A stretch of DNA of 59,940 nt from SYFY01 sp031385325 (GCA_031385325.1 JANNBJ010000131.1:1-59940); one strand, 5' to 3'. Positions 49,459 through 58,313 are shown, counted from the first letter of the stretch. Notes: generated by a model not told the origin, from the letters alone. Numbers and translations are program-made.

Positions 49459-50520
49459 TCAGGCATAACGAAGCGCTGCACCAAGCAGCCTGGCCGTGAC
49501 GTCCACGACTGGAATCACGTCCTTATAAGCCATGCGGGTCGGTCCGATGACACCAAGGACCCCGGCCACCATGCCGTTGACTTCGTAGGTAGAGGTGACC
49601 AGAGACACTTCATCAAGCTGTGCATAGCCCGTTTCATGACCAATGAAGAGCTGAATGCCATCGCTCTGCAGGCAGCGATCGAGGAGATGGAGGATGACAC
49701 CCTTGTGGGAAAATGCCTCAAAGAGCGCACGTGCGGTGCCAAGATCACCGGTGACATCGACCAAACGGGTTTCGCCTGCCACAACAAGATCTCGACCCGG
49801 ATTTTCGGCCGGCACTACAAATGCTCGCGAGGCCACGTCCAGCGCGGTTTCCATAAGCGAATTCATGCGGTCTCTGTCCTGATGCATGGACTTCAGCAGT
49901 TCGGCGCGGATGTCCTCGAGCGGACGCCCCACAAACTCCCGGTTGAGAAAGTTGGCTGCCGTCGTCAATTCGACTTCGCTATACACCCGTTCGGTATGAA
50001 TCACGCGATTCTGGATTTCGCGATCCTGCATCACCAGCACCACCAGAACGCGGGTATCGGTGAGCTTCACAAACTCGACATGCTTGAGCGCAATCCCATC
50101 GCGTTTCGGCGTGGTGACCACACACGTCATCTGAGTCAGCTTCGAGAGCAGCTCACTTGCGTTGGACACCAGCTCCTTGGGTGACAGATCGGGATCGAGT
50201 TGCAGCTCAACCTGACGAAGGCTTTGCCGGTCGAGCGGCTGCACAGAAAGCATGGTATCGACGAAGAGACGTAACCCTTGAACTGTAGGCACTTTTCCAG
50301 CCGACGTATGCGGCGATCGCACCAGACCAAGTTGTTCCAGTTCGGCCATGATGTTGCGAACGGTTGCCGAGCTGACACCGATCGCGGGAAGTTCCGCGAG
50401 CGCTTTCGAAGCAATTGGCCGACCATCAATCAGGTAGTGTTCCACCACCAGTTTCAGCAATTGTTGCGCCCGCTGATCTAGCGCGGTCTCAAACGAATTG
50501 CGGACAATGGGTCTGGGCAT
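49459..50520 (-). CDS. hrcA: Heat-inducible transcription repressor HrcA
   Basis: A winged-helix repressor that binds CIRCE operators of chaperone genes. The N-terminal wHTH (RAQQLLKLVVEHYLIDGRPI, VSSATVRNIMAELEQLGLV) and the GAF-like C-terminal domain are clear; 353 aa. It heads hrcA-grpE-dnaK-dnaJ, an arrangement known from Xanthomonas-type gammaproteobacteria and absent from enterics. I find no CIRCE repeat upstream of hrcA, grpE or dnaK, so its target is probably elsewhere, for example groESL. It is divergent from recN. Confidence 0.95.
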   Translation of the reverse strand: MPRPIVRNSFETALDQRAQQLLKLVVEHYLIDGRPIASKALAELPAIGVSSATVRNIMAELEQLGLVRSPHTSAGKVPTVQGLRLFVDTMLSVQPLDRQSLRQVELQLDPDLSPKELVSNASELLSKLTQMTCVVTTPKRDGIALKHVEFVKLTDTRVLVVLVMQDREIQNRVIHTERVYSEVELTTAANFLNREFVGRPLEDIRAELLKSMHQDRDRMNSLMETALDVASRAFVVPAENPGRDLVVAGETRLVDVTGDLGTARALFEAFSHKGVILHLLDRCLQSDGIQLFIGHETGYAQLDEVSLVTSTYEVNGMVAGVLGVIGPTRMAYKDVIPVVDVTARLLGAALRYA

Positions 50521-50607
50521 GGGTTTACAACAGAACTTCGGTCAAACTCTTGTGGAACAATTGATCATGATCGATTCGCTCCCCATCAGACGAGGACGCT
50601 ACTTTTT

Positions 50608-52248
50608 ATGCTGAAGCACCTGACAGTGCAAGACCTCGCGCTCGTGGAGCGACTCGAAGTCTCATTTTCAGCGGGTTTAACCGTCATTACAGGTGAGTCC
50701 GGCGCCGGCAAGTCCATACTTCTCGCTGCACTGTCTCTGGTGCTCGGCGAGCGAGCCGCCAGTGACCTGCTGCGCCCCGGGGCTGCACGTCTGGACGTGA
50801 GCGCCGAATTCGATATCTCGTTGACACCTCGAATCAGGGATCGACTGACCGCCCTGGAGCTTGTTGACCTGGATGGTCCAGGCACCTGTCTCCTCAGGCG
50901 CACCATGTCAGCCGACGGCCGTTCGAAAGCGTTTGTGAACGGCATCCCGGTCACTCTGCAGGTATTGCGCGAGCTTGGTGAAAGCCTCGTTGATGTACAC
51001 GGGCAACACGAGAACGTCCGACTAGGTCGGCGAGACGTACAACTGACACTACTCGACGACTTCGCACTGGCTGGTACCGATCGGGATCAAGTCACTGAGA
51101 TCTGGCGGAGTTGGCAACGTATTCGCCGCGAGGCGGAAACCCTTGGAGTCAGTGCGAGCCAGCAGGCAGATCGAATCGCGCTGCTGACTTATCAACTGCA
51201 GGAACTGGACGGTCTTGGTATCGACCTTCAGGAAGTCGATCAGCTATTCGACGACCATCGACGCCTCGCCCAGGTGGATCATCTCCTCGAAACCGTATTG
51301 GCTGCCGACAATAGCCTCGCTGAACTGGATGTTCCCGGTCGACTCATGTCGACCCTTGGCGCGTTGGCCGATACTCATCCAGCCCTCGACGCTGCCCGCT
51401 CGGCACTCGGTGATGCCAGTGCGTTGCTGGAGGACGCCAGCCGCCACCTGCGACACTATGCCGATGCGCTGGAGCCCGATCCGGCACGGCTTTCGGTACT
51501 GTCAGAGTCGATCGAACTCCTGCATGGCCTGGCGCGTAAACACAAGATCACTCCGCGAGAACTGCCGGCCCGAGTACAAGCTCTAGCGGATGAACTGGAT
51601 AGCATCAACGCCGACACCCAGGCACTTGAAGCCGCCGAAGCCAAAGCGCGCATCCTGGAATCAGCGTTCCGCGGCAGTGCGCAGGCGCTGTCGAACAAGA
51701 GAAAGAAGGCGGCGAAGGAGTTCGCAAAAGAAGTATCACGAATACTCGCCGAGCTGGGGCTGGCCAAGGCAAAACTCGGGGTCGAATTCGGTGCGACCGA
51801 AAACGAAACAGGAATCGATGGGATCGAACTGTTGGTGAGCACGAATCCGAAATACCCGCCTGGGCCGTTGGGTCGCATCGCCAGCGGCGGTGAGCTCGCC
51901 CGTATCAATCTTGCCATCGCCGTAACCGCTGCAGAGCGCAGCGCGCTGCCGTGTCTGGTGCTGGATGAGGCGGATGTCGGGGTTGGCGGCAATCTCGCCG
52001 ATACGATCGGCCGGCTGTTGCGACGCCTCGGCGCGCACACCCAGGTCATCTGTGTCACCCACGCCCCCCAGGTGGCCGCACTCGGCGAACATCACTTGTG
52101 TGTTCGCAAGACAGAATGTGAGGACACCACCATTCTGACGCTCGATCGGCCGGCCCGCAGGGAAGAAATTGCGAGAATGCTGGCCGGCGCCGAGGTGTCG
52201 GACAAGACCCGCCAGTACGCAGATGCACTTCTGGCCGAGGCGAACTAA
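50608..52248 (+). CDS. recN: DNA repair protein RecN
   Basis: An SMC-like ATPase acting in double-strand break repair. Walker A is TGESGAGKSILL; there is a long central coiled coil with a hinge-like region, the ABC signature GRIASGGELARINLA and Walker B CLVLDEADVGVGG. 546 aa is typical. ATG 50608 is preceded by GAGG about 12 bases upstream. In many gammaproteobacteria recN is SOS-controlled, but I see no clear LexA box in the 87-base gap to hrcA. Confidence 0.97.
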   Translation: MLKHLTVQDLALVERLEVSFSAGLTVITGESGAGKSILLAALSLVLGERAASDLLRPGAARLDVSAEFDISLTPRIRDRLTALELVDLDGPGTCLLRRTMSADGRSKAFVNGIPVTLQVLRELGESLVDVHGQHENVRLGRRDVQLTLLDDFALAGTDRDQVTEIWRSWQRIRREAETLGVSASQQADRIALLTYQLQELDGLGIDLQEVDQLFDDHRRLAQVDHLLETVLAADNSLAELDVPGRLMSTLGALADTHPALDAARSALGDASALLEDASRHLRHYADALEPDPARLSVLSESIELLHGLARKHKITPRELPARVQALADELDSINADTQALEAAEAKARILESAFRGSAQALSNKRKKAAKEFAKEVSRILAELGLAKAKLGVEFGATENETGIDGIELLVSTNPKYPPGPLGRIASGGELARINLAIAVTAAERSALPCLVLDEADVGVGGNLADTIGRLLRRLGAHTQVICVTHAPQVAALGEHHLCVRKTECEDTTILTLDRPARREEIARMLAGAEVSDKTRQYADALLAEAN

Positions 52249-52331
52249 CACCCGGAATTTGCTGGACGACGGAAGTTCAGCGGCTTCGCCATTTCGAGTA
52301 CCATCCGCGCACCATTGAAAGCCGGTCAGCC

Positions 52332-52784
52332 ATGCGCGCGCCCATTGTCACCATTCTGTTCACTTCACTTGTATTCAGTGCCTGCACCATGCCCAAGCTG
52401 GGACTGCCTCGTGTCCACAAGGTCACGATCCAGCAAGGCAACGTGCTCAACCAGGAAATGGTCGACCAACTCAAGCCTGGCATGACACGCAACCAGGTTC
52501 GATTTGTTCTCGGCGACCCCGTAACGCGCAACCGATTCAATGAAGATCGATGGGACTATCTCTATTACATCGACATACCTGGTCAGTACCAGGAAAAGAC
52601 CTATCTGTCTTTGATCTTCGAACAGGATCGGCTGGCGTCGTTCAGCGGCAACCTCTCGCCTTCTGCAGCCGCTGGGCCATCAACACCCGAGGTACCGGCG
52701 GAGCACATCATCAAGGATCTGCCGCCCGAAGATGATGAACCTGCAGACGCAGCCTCTATCGAGGCGCCACCGGCGAGCCATTGA
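52332..52784 (+). CDS. bamE: Outer membrane assembly lipoprotein BamE
   Basis: The small lipoprotein of the BAM complex that inserts beta-barrel proteins. The signal peptide ends in the lipobox FSAC with lipidated Cys18. The BamE/SmpA fold follows (QGNVLNQEMVDQLKPGMTRN, VRFVLGDPV, WDYLYYI). A Pro/Glu-rich extension of about 50 residues follows the domain, longer than in E. coli. Its last 29 bases overlap the end of the convergent rnfH gene. In Pseudomonas fur lies between recN and this gene; here it is missing. Confidence 0.94.
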   Translation: MRAPIVTILFTSLVFSACTMPKLGLPRVHKVTIQQGNVLNQEMVDQLKPGMTRNQVRFVLGDPVTRNRFNEDRWDYLYYIDIPGQYQEKTYLSLIFEQDRLASFSGNLSPSAAAGPSTPEVPAEHIIKDLPPEDDEPADAASIEAPPASH

Positions 52785-53049
52785 TTCGATTGCGGCGTGC
52801 CTGCATCGGATCAATCTTGAGCGGCCGGTATAGCTCCAGCCGATCTCCGGTCGAAAGCACGTAACCGAGTGGTTTGACCTCGCCCCAGATTCCAGTTGTC
52901 AGATTCTGTAACGGGAAGCGAGCAAACAGTGCATCCTGCTTAGCCAGCTCCAGAGCGTCAGCGATTGACGCCCCTTCACTCAATTGAAGCGGCAGAACAT
53001 GCTGTTCGTCCGCCAGCGCATACACGAGGTCAACGAGCAGAATCGTCAT
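52756..53049 (-). CDS. rnfH: RnfH family ubiquitin-like protein
   Basis: A 97-aa beta-grasp protein of the RnfH/UPF0125 family, function not established. Characteristic segments are VDLVYALADEQHVLPLQL and the ending GDRLELYRPLKIDPMQARR. It overlaps ratA by 4 bases (ATGG region at 53046-53049), the conserved ratA-rnfH pair, and overlaps bamE on the opposite strand by 29 bases. Confidence 0.92.
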   Translation of the reverse strand: MTILLVDLVYALADEQHVLPLQLSEGASIADALELAKQDALFARFPLQNLTTGIWGEVKPLGYVLSTGDRLELYRPLKIDPMQARRNRINGSPVAPR

Positions 53050-53471
53050 GGTGTTAGCTGTCGTGCGCGTTTGACAAAGGCATCCACGATCACATCTGCG
53101 GCCTTCCCGACCAGTGGCTCCACCGCCCGCAACAAACCGCGCAACTGAAAATCCAGCTGCAGCGTCACTTTGCAGCCCGCAGTTCCCAATGGTTGAAACA
53201 ACCAGGCACCAGTGAATCGTTCAAACGGGCCGTCGGCCAGTTCCAGATCAATACGAGAGTGCGCAGTCAGCGTGTTTCGCGTGGTGAACGCCTCAGTGAA
53301 TCCGCGTGCGGATGCATGCACCTTGGCGATCACCGTAGTTGCAGAATTTTCGATCACATCCACGGCACTGCACCCCGGTACGAACTGCGGATAGCTGGCA
53401 ACGTCATTCACCATTGCAAATATCTGCTCCGCGGGGTATGGCAGAAGTGCAGTACGGGTGATGGTACTCAA
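53046..53471 (-). CDS. ratA: RatA-type START domain protein
   Basis: A polyketide cyclase/START-like protein of 141 aa. E. coli RatA has been reported to block 70S association, while the mitochondrial COQ10 relatives bind ubiquinone, so either role is possible. Conserved: LPYPAEQIFAMVNDVASYPQFVPGC and the C-terminal AFVKRARQL. TTG 53471 (STITRTALLPYP next) matches family N-termini and overlaps the symporter stop as TTGA; longer frames lie inside that gene. Confidence 0.92.
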   Translation of the reverse strand: MSTITRTALLPYPAEQIFAMVNDVASYPQFVPGCSAVDVIENSATTVIAKVHASARGFTEAFTTRNTLTAHSRIDLELADGPFERFTGAWLFQPLGTAGCKVTLQLDFQLRGLLRAVEPLVGKAADVIVDAFVKRARQLTP

Positions 53472-54856
53472 GCCGCACAGCTCAGCGTTTGTATACAGGG
53501 GAACAGGGTCCCCAGAAATACCAGCGCAACCCCTATGGGCGCGACGAAGCCGATGACCAGTTTCCACAACCACCACAACCCTGAATTACTGATTCCCAGC
53601 TGACTCTGCACCACTGCCCGCGGCAACATCCATCCACAAAACAGCGCAATCATGAATCCACCAATCGGTAACATGATGTTCTGGGTCAGAAAATCGATGA
53701 ACTGAAAGATGGTGCGGGAACCATCCACCTTGAAATCTGCCAAGGCGTTGAACGACAACACCGTGCCGATACCGATCAACCAGCAGACGACACCCAGCGT
53801 GACCGCAACGCGTGATCGTTTGGCGTTGTACTCTTCTACCAGATAGGCCAACGCAGGTTCGGTCAACGAAATCGCCGACGTGATGGCGGCAAAACTCACC
53901 AGTACGAAAAACAGCACGCCAAAGCACGCGCCGAAGGGCATCTGTCCAAACGCCAGCGGAATCGTCACAAACATCAATCCAGGACCTTGTCCCGGCTCGA
54001 GGCCATTCACAAAAACGATCGGGAAAATCGCCAGGCCTGCGCAAATCGAAACCAGCGTGTCGAGCCCTGCGATCATCAACACCGTGCCAGGAATCGAAAC
54101 ATTGCCTGGAAGGTATGCGCCATATGCGATCATCGTACCGATGCCCAGACTCAGGGTGAAAAATGATTGTCCCATCGCCAGCAGCCAGGTATTGGCACTC
54201 ACGTCCTGCCATTTGAAATCGAACATGAACGCGAAGCCCTGCGCGAATCCACCGGACATGACGCCATAACCGAGCAACACGAATAACAGGACAAACAACA
54301 GCGGCATAAACCACCGAATCGACGTTTCGAGCCCTTTGACGACACCCTTGCTGATGATGAAGACCGTCGCCAGCATGAATAACGTATGGCACCCGCCCAC
54401 GAGCCATGGATTCGCCGTGAAATCGTTGAAGGTCTTGTTAGCGACGGCGACGTCCGCACCTTGCAGTGCGCCGGTCCCCATCTCGACCATGTAGTAGAGC
54501 GTCCAGCCAGCGATGACCGAGTAGTAGGAAAGAATCAGGACACCAGCGAACATCCCCATCCAGCCGATCAACACCCAGAACGCGCTATGGCGATGTTGTT
54601 GCACAAGAATTCTCAGACTGTTGACCGGACTGTTTCGCCCTTGCCGACCAATCACAACCTCAGCCATCAGAATCGGCAACCCGACCAGCATTATGGTGAC
54701 GAGGTAAATCAGCACGAACGCAGCGCCCCCGTTCTCACCGGTGAGGTAAGGGAATTTCCAGATATTTCCCAATCCAACTGCAGAACCCGCCGCCGCCAGA
54801 ATGAACAGCCAGCGATTCGACCACATCCCATGCGGGGACACGTCGTCGTTCGTCAT
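53468..54856 (-). CDS. Sodium-dependent transporter, NSS (SNF) family
   Basis: A sodium-coupled symporter of the LeuT/MhsT family, likely for amino acids; substrate unknown. The TM1 signature AGSAVGLGNIWKFPYLTGENGG with the unwound sodium site is present (cited in parts: SAVGLGNIWKFPYL and TGENGGAAF), and about 11-12 membrane segments fill 462 aa. It ends coupled to ratA (TTGA), an uncommon partner. It is divergent from smpB across 51 bases that contain a minus-strand TATAAT at 54883-54888, a candidate -10. Confidence 0.93.
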   Translation of the reverse strand: MTNDDVSPHGMWSNRWLFILAAAGSAVGLGNIWKFPYLTGENGGAAFVLIYLVTIMLVGLPILMAEVVIGRQGRNSPVNSLRILVQQHRHSAFWVLIGWMGMFAGVLILSYYSVIAGWTLYYMVEMGTGALQGADVAVANKTFNDFTANPWLVGGCHTLFMLATVFIISKGVVKGLETSIRWFMPLLFVLLFVLLGYGVMSGGFAQGFAFMFDFKWQDVSANTWLLAMGQSFFTLSLGIGTMIAYGAYLPGNVSIPGTVLMIAGLDTLVSICAGLAIFPIVFVNGLEPGQGPGLMFVTIPLAFGQMPFGACFGVLFFVLVSFAAITSAISLTEPALAYLVEEYNAKRSRVAVTLGVVCWLIGIGTVLSFNALADFKVDGSRTIFQFIDFLTQNIMLPIGGFMIALFCGWMLPRAVVQSQLGISNSGLWWLWKLVIGFVAPIGVALVFLGTLFPCIQTLSCAA

Positions 54857-54907
54857 TTCTCAATCCCCTTAACGTGGCGCGCATTATAAAGAAGGAAGCT
54901 GCCTATA

Positions 54908-55393
54908 ATGTCGACCATGGCAAAGAAGAACGCAGATCCGGATCCAACCATTGCGCGTCACAAGCGCGCGCAACACGATTACCACCTGGAAGATCGCTAC
55001 GAAGCAGGTCTCGTCCTGTTCGGCTGGGAACTCAAATCCATCCGTGCAGGTAAAGCGCAGCTGATCGATAGCTACGTGCTGGTACGCGAGGGCGAAGCTT
55101 GGTTGCTGGGCGCGAACATTTCACCGCTCGAAAGCGCATCAACCCATGTTATCGCCGAGCCGAAGCGCACACGGAAGCTGTTATTGCATGCGAAGGAGCT
55201 CGCCATACTTTTCATGGCCACCCAACAGAAAGGTTACACCTGCATCGCGACTCGGCTCTACTGGAAGGGCAAACACGTCAAGTGTGAAATCGCCCTGGCA
55301 AAAGGCAAGCAGGACCACGACAAGCGCGAAACCACCAAGGATCGCGAATGGGCGCGTCAGAAAGAAAGGTTGATGAAGGTTCACCATCGCTGA
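54908..55393 (+). CDS. smpB: SsrA-binding protein SmpB
   Basis: Partner of tmRNA in rescuing stalled ribosomes. Beta-barrel core motifs are ARHKRAQHDYHLEDRYEAG, LFGWELKSIRAGKAQL and SYV; the C-terminal basic tail DKRETTKDREWARQKERLMK enters the mRNA channel. ATG 54908 has AAGGAA 10 bases upstream; a second ATG at 54917 is too far from it. The tmRNA gene is 2.3 kb downstream on the same strand, so the trans-translation pair is close together. Confidence 0.96.
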   Translation: MSTMAKKNADPDPTIARHKRAQHDYHLEDRYEAGLVLFGWELKSIRAGKAQLIDSYVLVREGEAWLLGANISPLESASTHVIAEPKRTRKLLLHAKELAILFMATQQKGYTCIATRLYWKGKHVKCEIALAKGKQDHDKRETTKDREWARQKERLMKVHHR

Positions 55394-55424
55394 TCCGGCG
55401 AACCCGCCCTGGACTCAAGAACTC

Positions 55425-55910
55425 TTAGCGTTGGGTATTCGCCCGTCGCCAGGCGACCATCTCGATCGCAGCAACGGCGGCTGCGATTCCCTTGTTGAAT
55501 TCATCGTCTGCAGAACGCGCGGCTGCATGTGCAATATCGAGCACCGGGATAACTTCAACGATGATCGGGCGCCGGAATTCATGCGTCACATCACCCAGCC
55601 CGCGAATGCACTCGTTCGAGATCATCTCGAAATGATAGGTATCACCTTTGACGATGACCCCGAAGCAAATGATCGCATCGATTTCCTTGCTGCGGTCTTC
55701 TGCCAACAGATCGCGAGCTGCGAGCGGCAATTCGAGAGAGCCAGGCAAGGTGTGCACCACAACTCTTGAATAGCCATGTGCACGCAACACACGCTCGCAC
55801 GTGCTGCTCATGCTCTGCACAAGCTCCGGATACCACTTGGAACAGAGGATGTGAATCGTACCAGGATTGTCGATACGAGGGAGATTCGAAAGATCGACTG
55901 TTGTCTTCAT
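55425..55910 (-). CDS. ribH: 6,7-dimethyl-8-ribityllumazine synthase, divergent lone copy
   Basis: The penultimate enzyme of riboflavin synthesis, or a paralogue. Family features: LPGSLELPLAARDLL, the proton-shuttle histidine in VKGDTYHFEMIS (His93), Arg132 and the FNKG motif near the end; 161 aa. The N-terminal segment (ILCSKWYPELVQSM) replaces the usual VVSRFN-type opening and the flavin-pocket sequences are divergent. No other rib gene is nearby; instead it follows a small gene with a 4-base overlap (ATGA). A second, canonical ribH is likely elsewhere (inference). Confidence 0.82.
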   Translation of the reverse strand: MKTTVDLSNLPRIDNPGTIHILCSKWYPELVQSMSSTCERVLRAHGYSRVVVHTLPGSLELPLAARDLLAEDRSKEIDAIICFGVIVKGDTYHFEMISNECIRGLGDVTHEFRRPIIVEVIPVLDIAHAAARSADDEFNKGIAAAVAAIEMVAWRRANTQR

Positions 55911-56161
55911 GCGCCAGCGCGCTTGGCTTCTTGCGAGACTGACTTGCCCGGTAACCAGCCTGCCGTCGCAACATCGAGAACCAAGGCGCCTTCCGCTTCA
56001 AGCTCGGTGAACTCCGCGCGAACTTCCCAGGTACCCATGGGCATACCTCGCTCACGCAGCACGGAATTGACATCGCCGGGGCGAACCTGCGAACGACCGC
56101 TCGCAAACAGCTCCTGAATAATTTCCCGAACCACTTCCGTACGACGACGTTCTACGCTCAA
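55907..56161 (-). CDS. Small protein, possible winged-helix, coupled to ribH
   Basis: I do not recognise this 84-aa protein. It has an N-terminal amphipathic helix (RRRTEVVREIIQELFASG), a segment like a helix-turn-helix (VRPGDVNSVLRERGMPMGTWEVRAEFTEL, in parts PGDVNSVL and WEVRAEFTEL) and a short beta-wing-like end (GALVLDVATAGWLPG). It is soluble with no signal peptide. The 4-base overlap with ribH implies co-expression; it could be a regulator of the lone ribH, but that is inference. Confidence 0.7.
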   Translation of the reverse strand: MSVERRRTEVVREIIQELFASGRSQVRPGDVNSVLRERGMPMGTWEVRAEFTELEAEGALVLDVATAGWLPGKSVSQEAKRAGA

Positions 56162-56206
56162 CTCTTGATCCTGAAATGCAGCGGGCGACTTTGTACCAGA
56201 AGCGCC

Positions 56207-57535
56207 CTACTCCCGCCACGGGTTACCGGCCTGATAGGCCTTTAATCTGCGCACCATCTCCGGACGAAAGCTCGCTGCGTCCGGTTCGTTCAACGCAAGC
56301 GCCTGCTCCTGAGTGGCGACCGCAACGCCGAACTGGCCCGCTTCTGCATACGCGGCAGCCAACGTGTCCAGCCTGGACACCGAAGCCTCGGCCGCCACCG
56401 CCACTTCCGCAAATTCGACGGCAAGCTGCGCATTACGGACCTTCGCATGTGGAGAAGTTGCCAGCAGCCAGGCGTAATCGTTGGCCGCATTCGTGCGCTT
56501 TTCACGGGCCATTCGGCCAAGCCATTGCGCCGCTTCTTCGTGGGCCGGCAAATCGCCAATCTCCAGCAACAGCTGTACGTAACGAGCAACCCCAAGACCA
56601 TGCCCGGTCAGAGCGGCTTTGCGATACCAGCGCCTTGCCTTGTCAATATCCACAGGAACACCAAGACCGGCGTGAAAGAGATAACCAAGCCCGACCCAGG
56701 CATCCACTGAACCCTGTCGACCAGCCCTTTCGAACCATTCCCGCGCTGCATCTACATCTGCCTTCACGCCTGTGCCAAGCAGATAGGCATGAGCCACTCG
56801 CACCTGTCCGTCGGCCAGCCCGACATCGGCGGCTTCCTTGAACAACTTGAAAGCCGCTTCCTGGTCTGCCGGGCCAAGCTCCCCCGTCGTGTGCATGTGA
56901 CCAAGCATGACCAGCGCAACAGCGGATCCGGCAGCTCGCGCTTTTTCATACCACGCCGTAGCTTTTTGAACGTCTGTCTCGGCGACGTACGGCGCGCGAT
57001 AGCTCAATCCCATGTGCAGCATGGCGATCGCATCCCCGTCTGCAGCGGCTTCCGCCAGCCACCGTCGGGCGTGCCGCGTATTTCGTTCAACGCCCTCGCC
57101 TAACAGCAGAGAACGACCCGCCATGACCTTGCCATCGAGAAAACCCAGTTCGGCAGCCCTTTCAAAAAGGAGCCACGCGAGCGGCGCATCCTGCTTGATG
57201 CCAAGGCCACCCAGATGGAGCCTCCCCAGCGCCACCAGAGCTGCGGGATTGTCAGCATTGAATTCCAGCGCCCGGTTGTAATCCAGCCGCGCGGACACAT
57301 ATAGCTGTTGTTCGAAGTAACTGTAACCACGCAGGTAGTAGGTCCGCGAACGCTCGGAATCCACCAATATCGGCGCGATCAATGCCGGCTCGAGATAGGT
57401 GCGAGCGAGTACCGGCTGCCCCTGATCGATGAGCACAACCGCTTTTTCGATCAAGGCGCGGACGTCCAGGGCAAGGGCTGGTGAGGCCATTGCCAGGGAC
57501 ATGGAAAGGATCAGGAAACGAGAAACAGGCCACAT
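56207..57535 (-). CDS. Exported Sel1-repeat (TPR-like) protein
   Basis: A 442-aa protein with a signal peptide (PVSRFLILSMSLAMASPALA) and then tandem Sel1/TPR-like repeats of about 36 residues (for example ALGRLHLGGLGIKQDAPLAW, VAHAYLLGTGVKADVDAA, GLGYLFHAGLGVPVDIDKA). These give a protein-binding solenoid, probably periplasmic. ATG 57535 is chosen because the signal peptide starts there; the frame is open upstream without meaning. Function unknown; Sel1 proteins often act as adaptors in envelope or regulatory complexes. Transcribed away from ssrA. Confidence 0.85.
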   Translation of the reverse strand: MWPVSRFLILSMSLAMASPALALDVRALIEKAVVLIDQGQPVLARTYLEPALIAPILVDSERSRTYYLRGYSYFEQQLYVSARLDYNRALEFNADNPAALVALGRLHLGGLGIKQDAPLAWLLFERAAELGFLDGKVMAGRSLLLGEGVERNTRHARRWLAEAAADGDAIAMLHMGLSYRAPYVAETDVQKATAWYEKARAAGSAVALVMLGHMHTTGELGPADQEAAFKLFKEAADVGLADGQVRVAHAYLLGTGVKADVDAAREWFERAGRQGSVDAWVGLGYLFHAGLGVPVDIDKARRWYRKAALTGHGLGVARYVQLLLEIGDLPAHEEAAQWLGRMAREKRTNAANDYAWLLATSPHAKVRNAQLAVEFAEVAVAAEASVSRLDTLAAAYAEAGQFGVAVATQEQALALNEPDAASFRPEMVRRLKAYQAGNPWRE

Positions 57536-57670
57536 GGTCCAGGGAGTGTATGAAAAAGCAGGCGCCTGCGCAGCGCGCAGCGTGCTAGGCTGACAGCAAC
57601 GGTTATCCAGCGAGCTGGTTCCGCTGTACTGATTCAAGTGAATGGGTCAACTGACTATTCCATCTGAATT

Positions 57671-58026
57671 GGGGGCGACTTGGTTTCGACACGGGTAGCA
57701 AGGTTTGAGGTGCATGCCGAGAGGGTAGTAACTCTCGTAAAACAATTGCTGCAACTTTTTAGTTGCCAATGACGAAAACTACGCACTAGCGGCCTAAAAC
57801 CGCCGCTTACACTGACGATTCGTTTCCTGTGCGATGAAGTCAGTGGCTAGCTCACAGGATCGCGCGGAGGTCTCGCCCGGGGCCAAAGCGTTAAAACAAT
57901 CGGGCTCGCCGAGAATGATCCTGGCCGTCGGAGCGTTCGAGGTTAAAACAAACGACGTGTTCTAAGCATGTAGAGCCGATCTCTGAGCGCCAGTGGACGC
58001 GGGTTCAACTCCCGCCGCCTCCACCA
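57671..58026 (+). ncRNA. ssrA: tmRNA (SsrA)
   Basis: A 356-nt transfer-messenger RNA. The 5' end GGGGGCG pairs with CGCCTCC before the encoded ACCA to form the acceptor stem, with the G3:U70 alanine determinant. The tag reading frame at 57765-57797 encodes A-N-D-E-N-Y-A-L-A-A and a TAA, the same tag as in E. coli. The T-arm GGTTCAACTCCCGCC is at the 3' end. Acts with SmpB to free stalled ribosomes. Its 3' end is a common phage and island integration site, which fits the accessory DNA after it. Confidence 0.97.
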
Positions 58027-58029
58027 ATC

Positions 58030-58087
58030 AATGACTTCCGGAGAGATCCAGGAAAGTCATTAGAAGCCTGCCCCTGCGGGCTTTTTT
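58030..58087 (+). terminator. Hairpin and intrinsic terminator after ssrA
   Basis: First a hairpin AATGACTTCC / GGAAAGTCATT (58030-58061, one bulge), then the terminator stem GCCTGC / GCGGGC (58066-58081) with a 4-base loop and six T residues (58082-58087). It ends the tmRNA transcript. Confidence 0.85.
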
Positions 58088-58310
58088 GTGGGTTCAAGGT
58101 TCATGGACGTCCCCGTCGTAGGTTCATTCACCTCCGGCTCTTTGCGGGGGAAACCTACGGAGGTGTCGGAAGGTGTCAACCTGTTTTAGACATCTACCGG
58201 GAAGCCATCATACTTTTGCGCTCAATGGCAGCAGGTAACGTCGGGAAGTTGACCAGGGCAGGCAAAAGCTACCTGCTTGTGTGTGAGTCGAGACGCTTGA
58301 AGATGGGTTG
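58088..58310. other. Non-coding stretch after the ssrA terminator
   Basis: No gene visible. It holds an 8-bp inverted repeat CGTAGGTT (58117-58124) and AACCTACG (58152-58159) separated by 27 bases, and a short repeated phrase GGTGTCGGA / GGTGTCAAC near 58163-58180. It may be the scar of an inserted element at the tmRNA hotspot, but I find no copy of the ssrA 3' end that would mark an attachment site. Confidence 0.4.
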
Positions 58311-58313
58311 GCT

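Noticed and set aside
50521..50607. Possible LexA box upstream of recN
   Set aside because: I looked for CTG-N10-CAG type sites in the gap and found none convincing.
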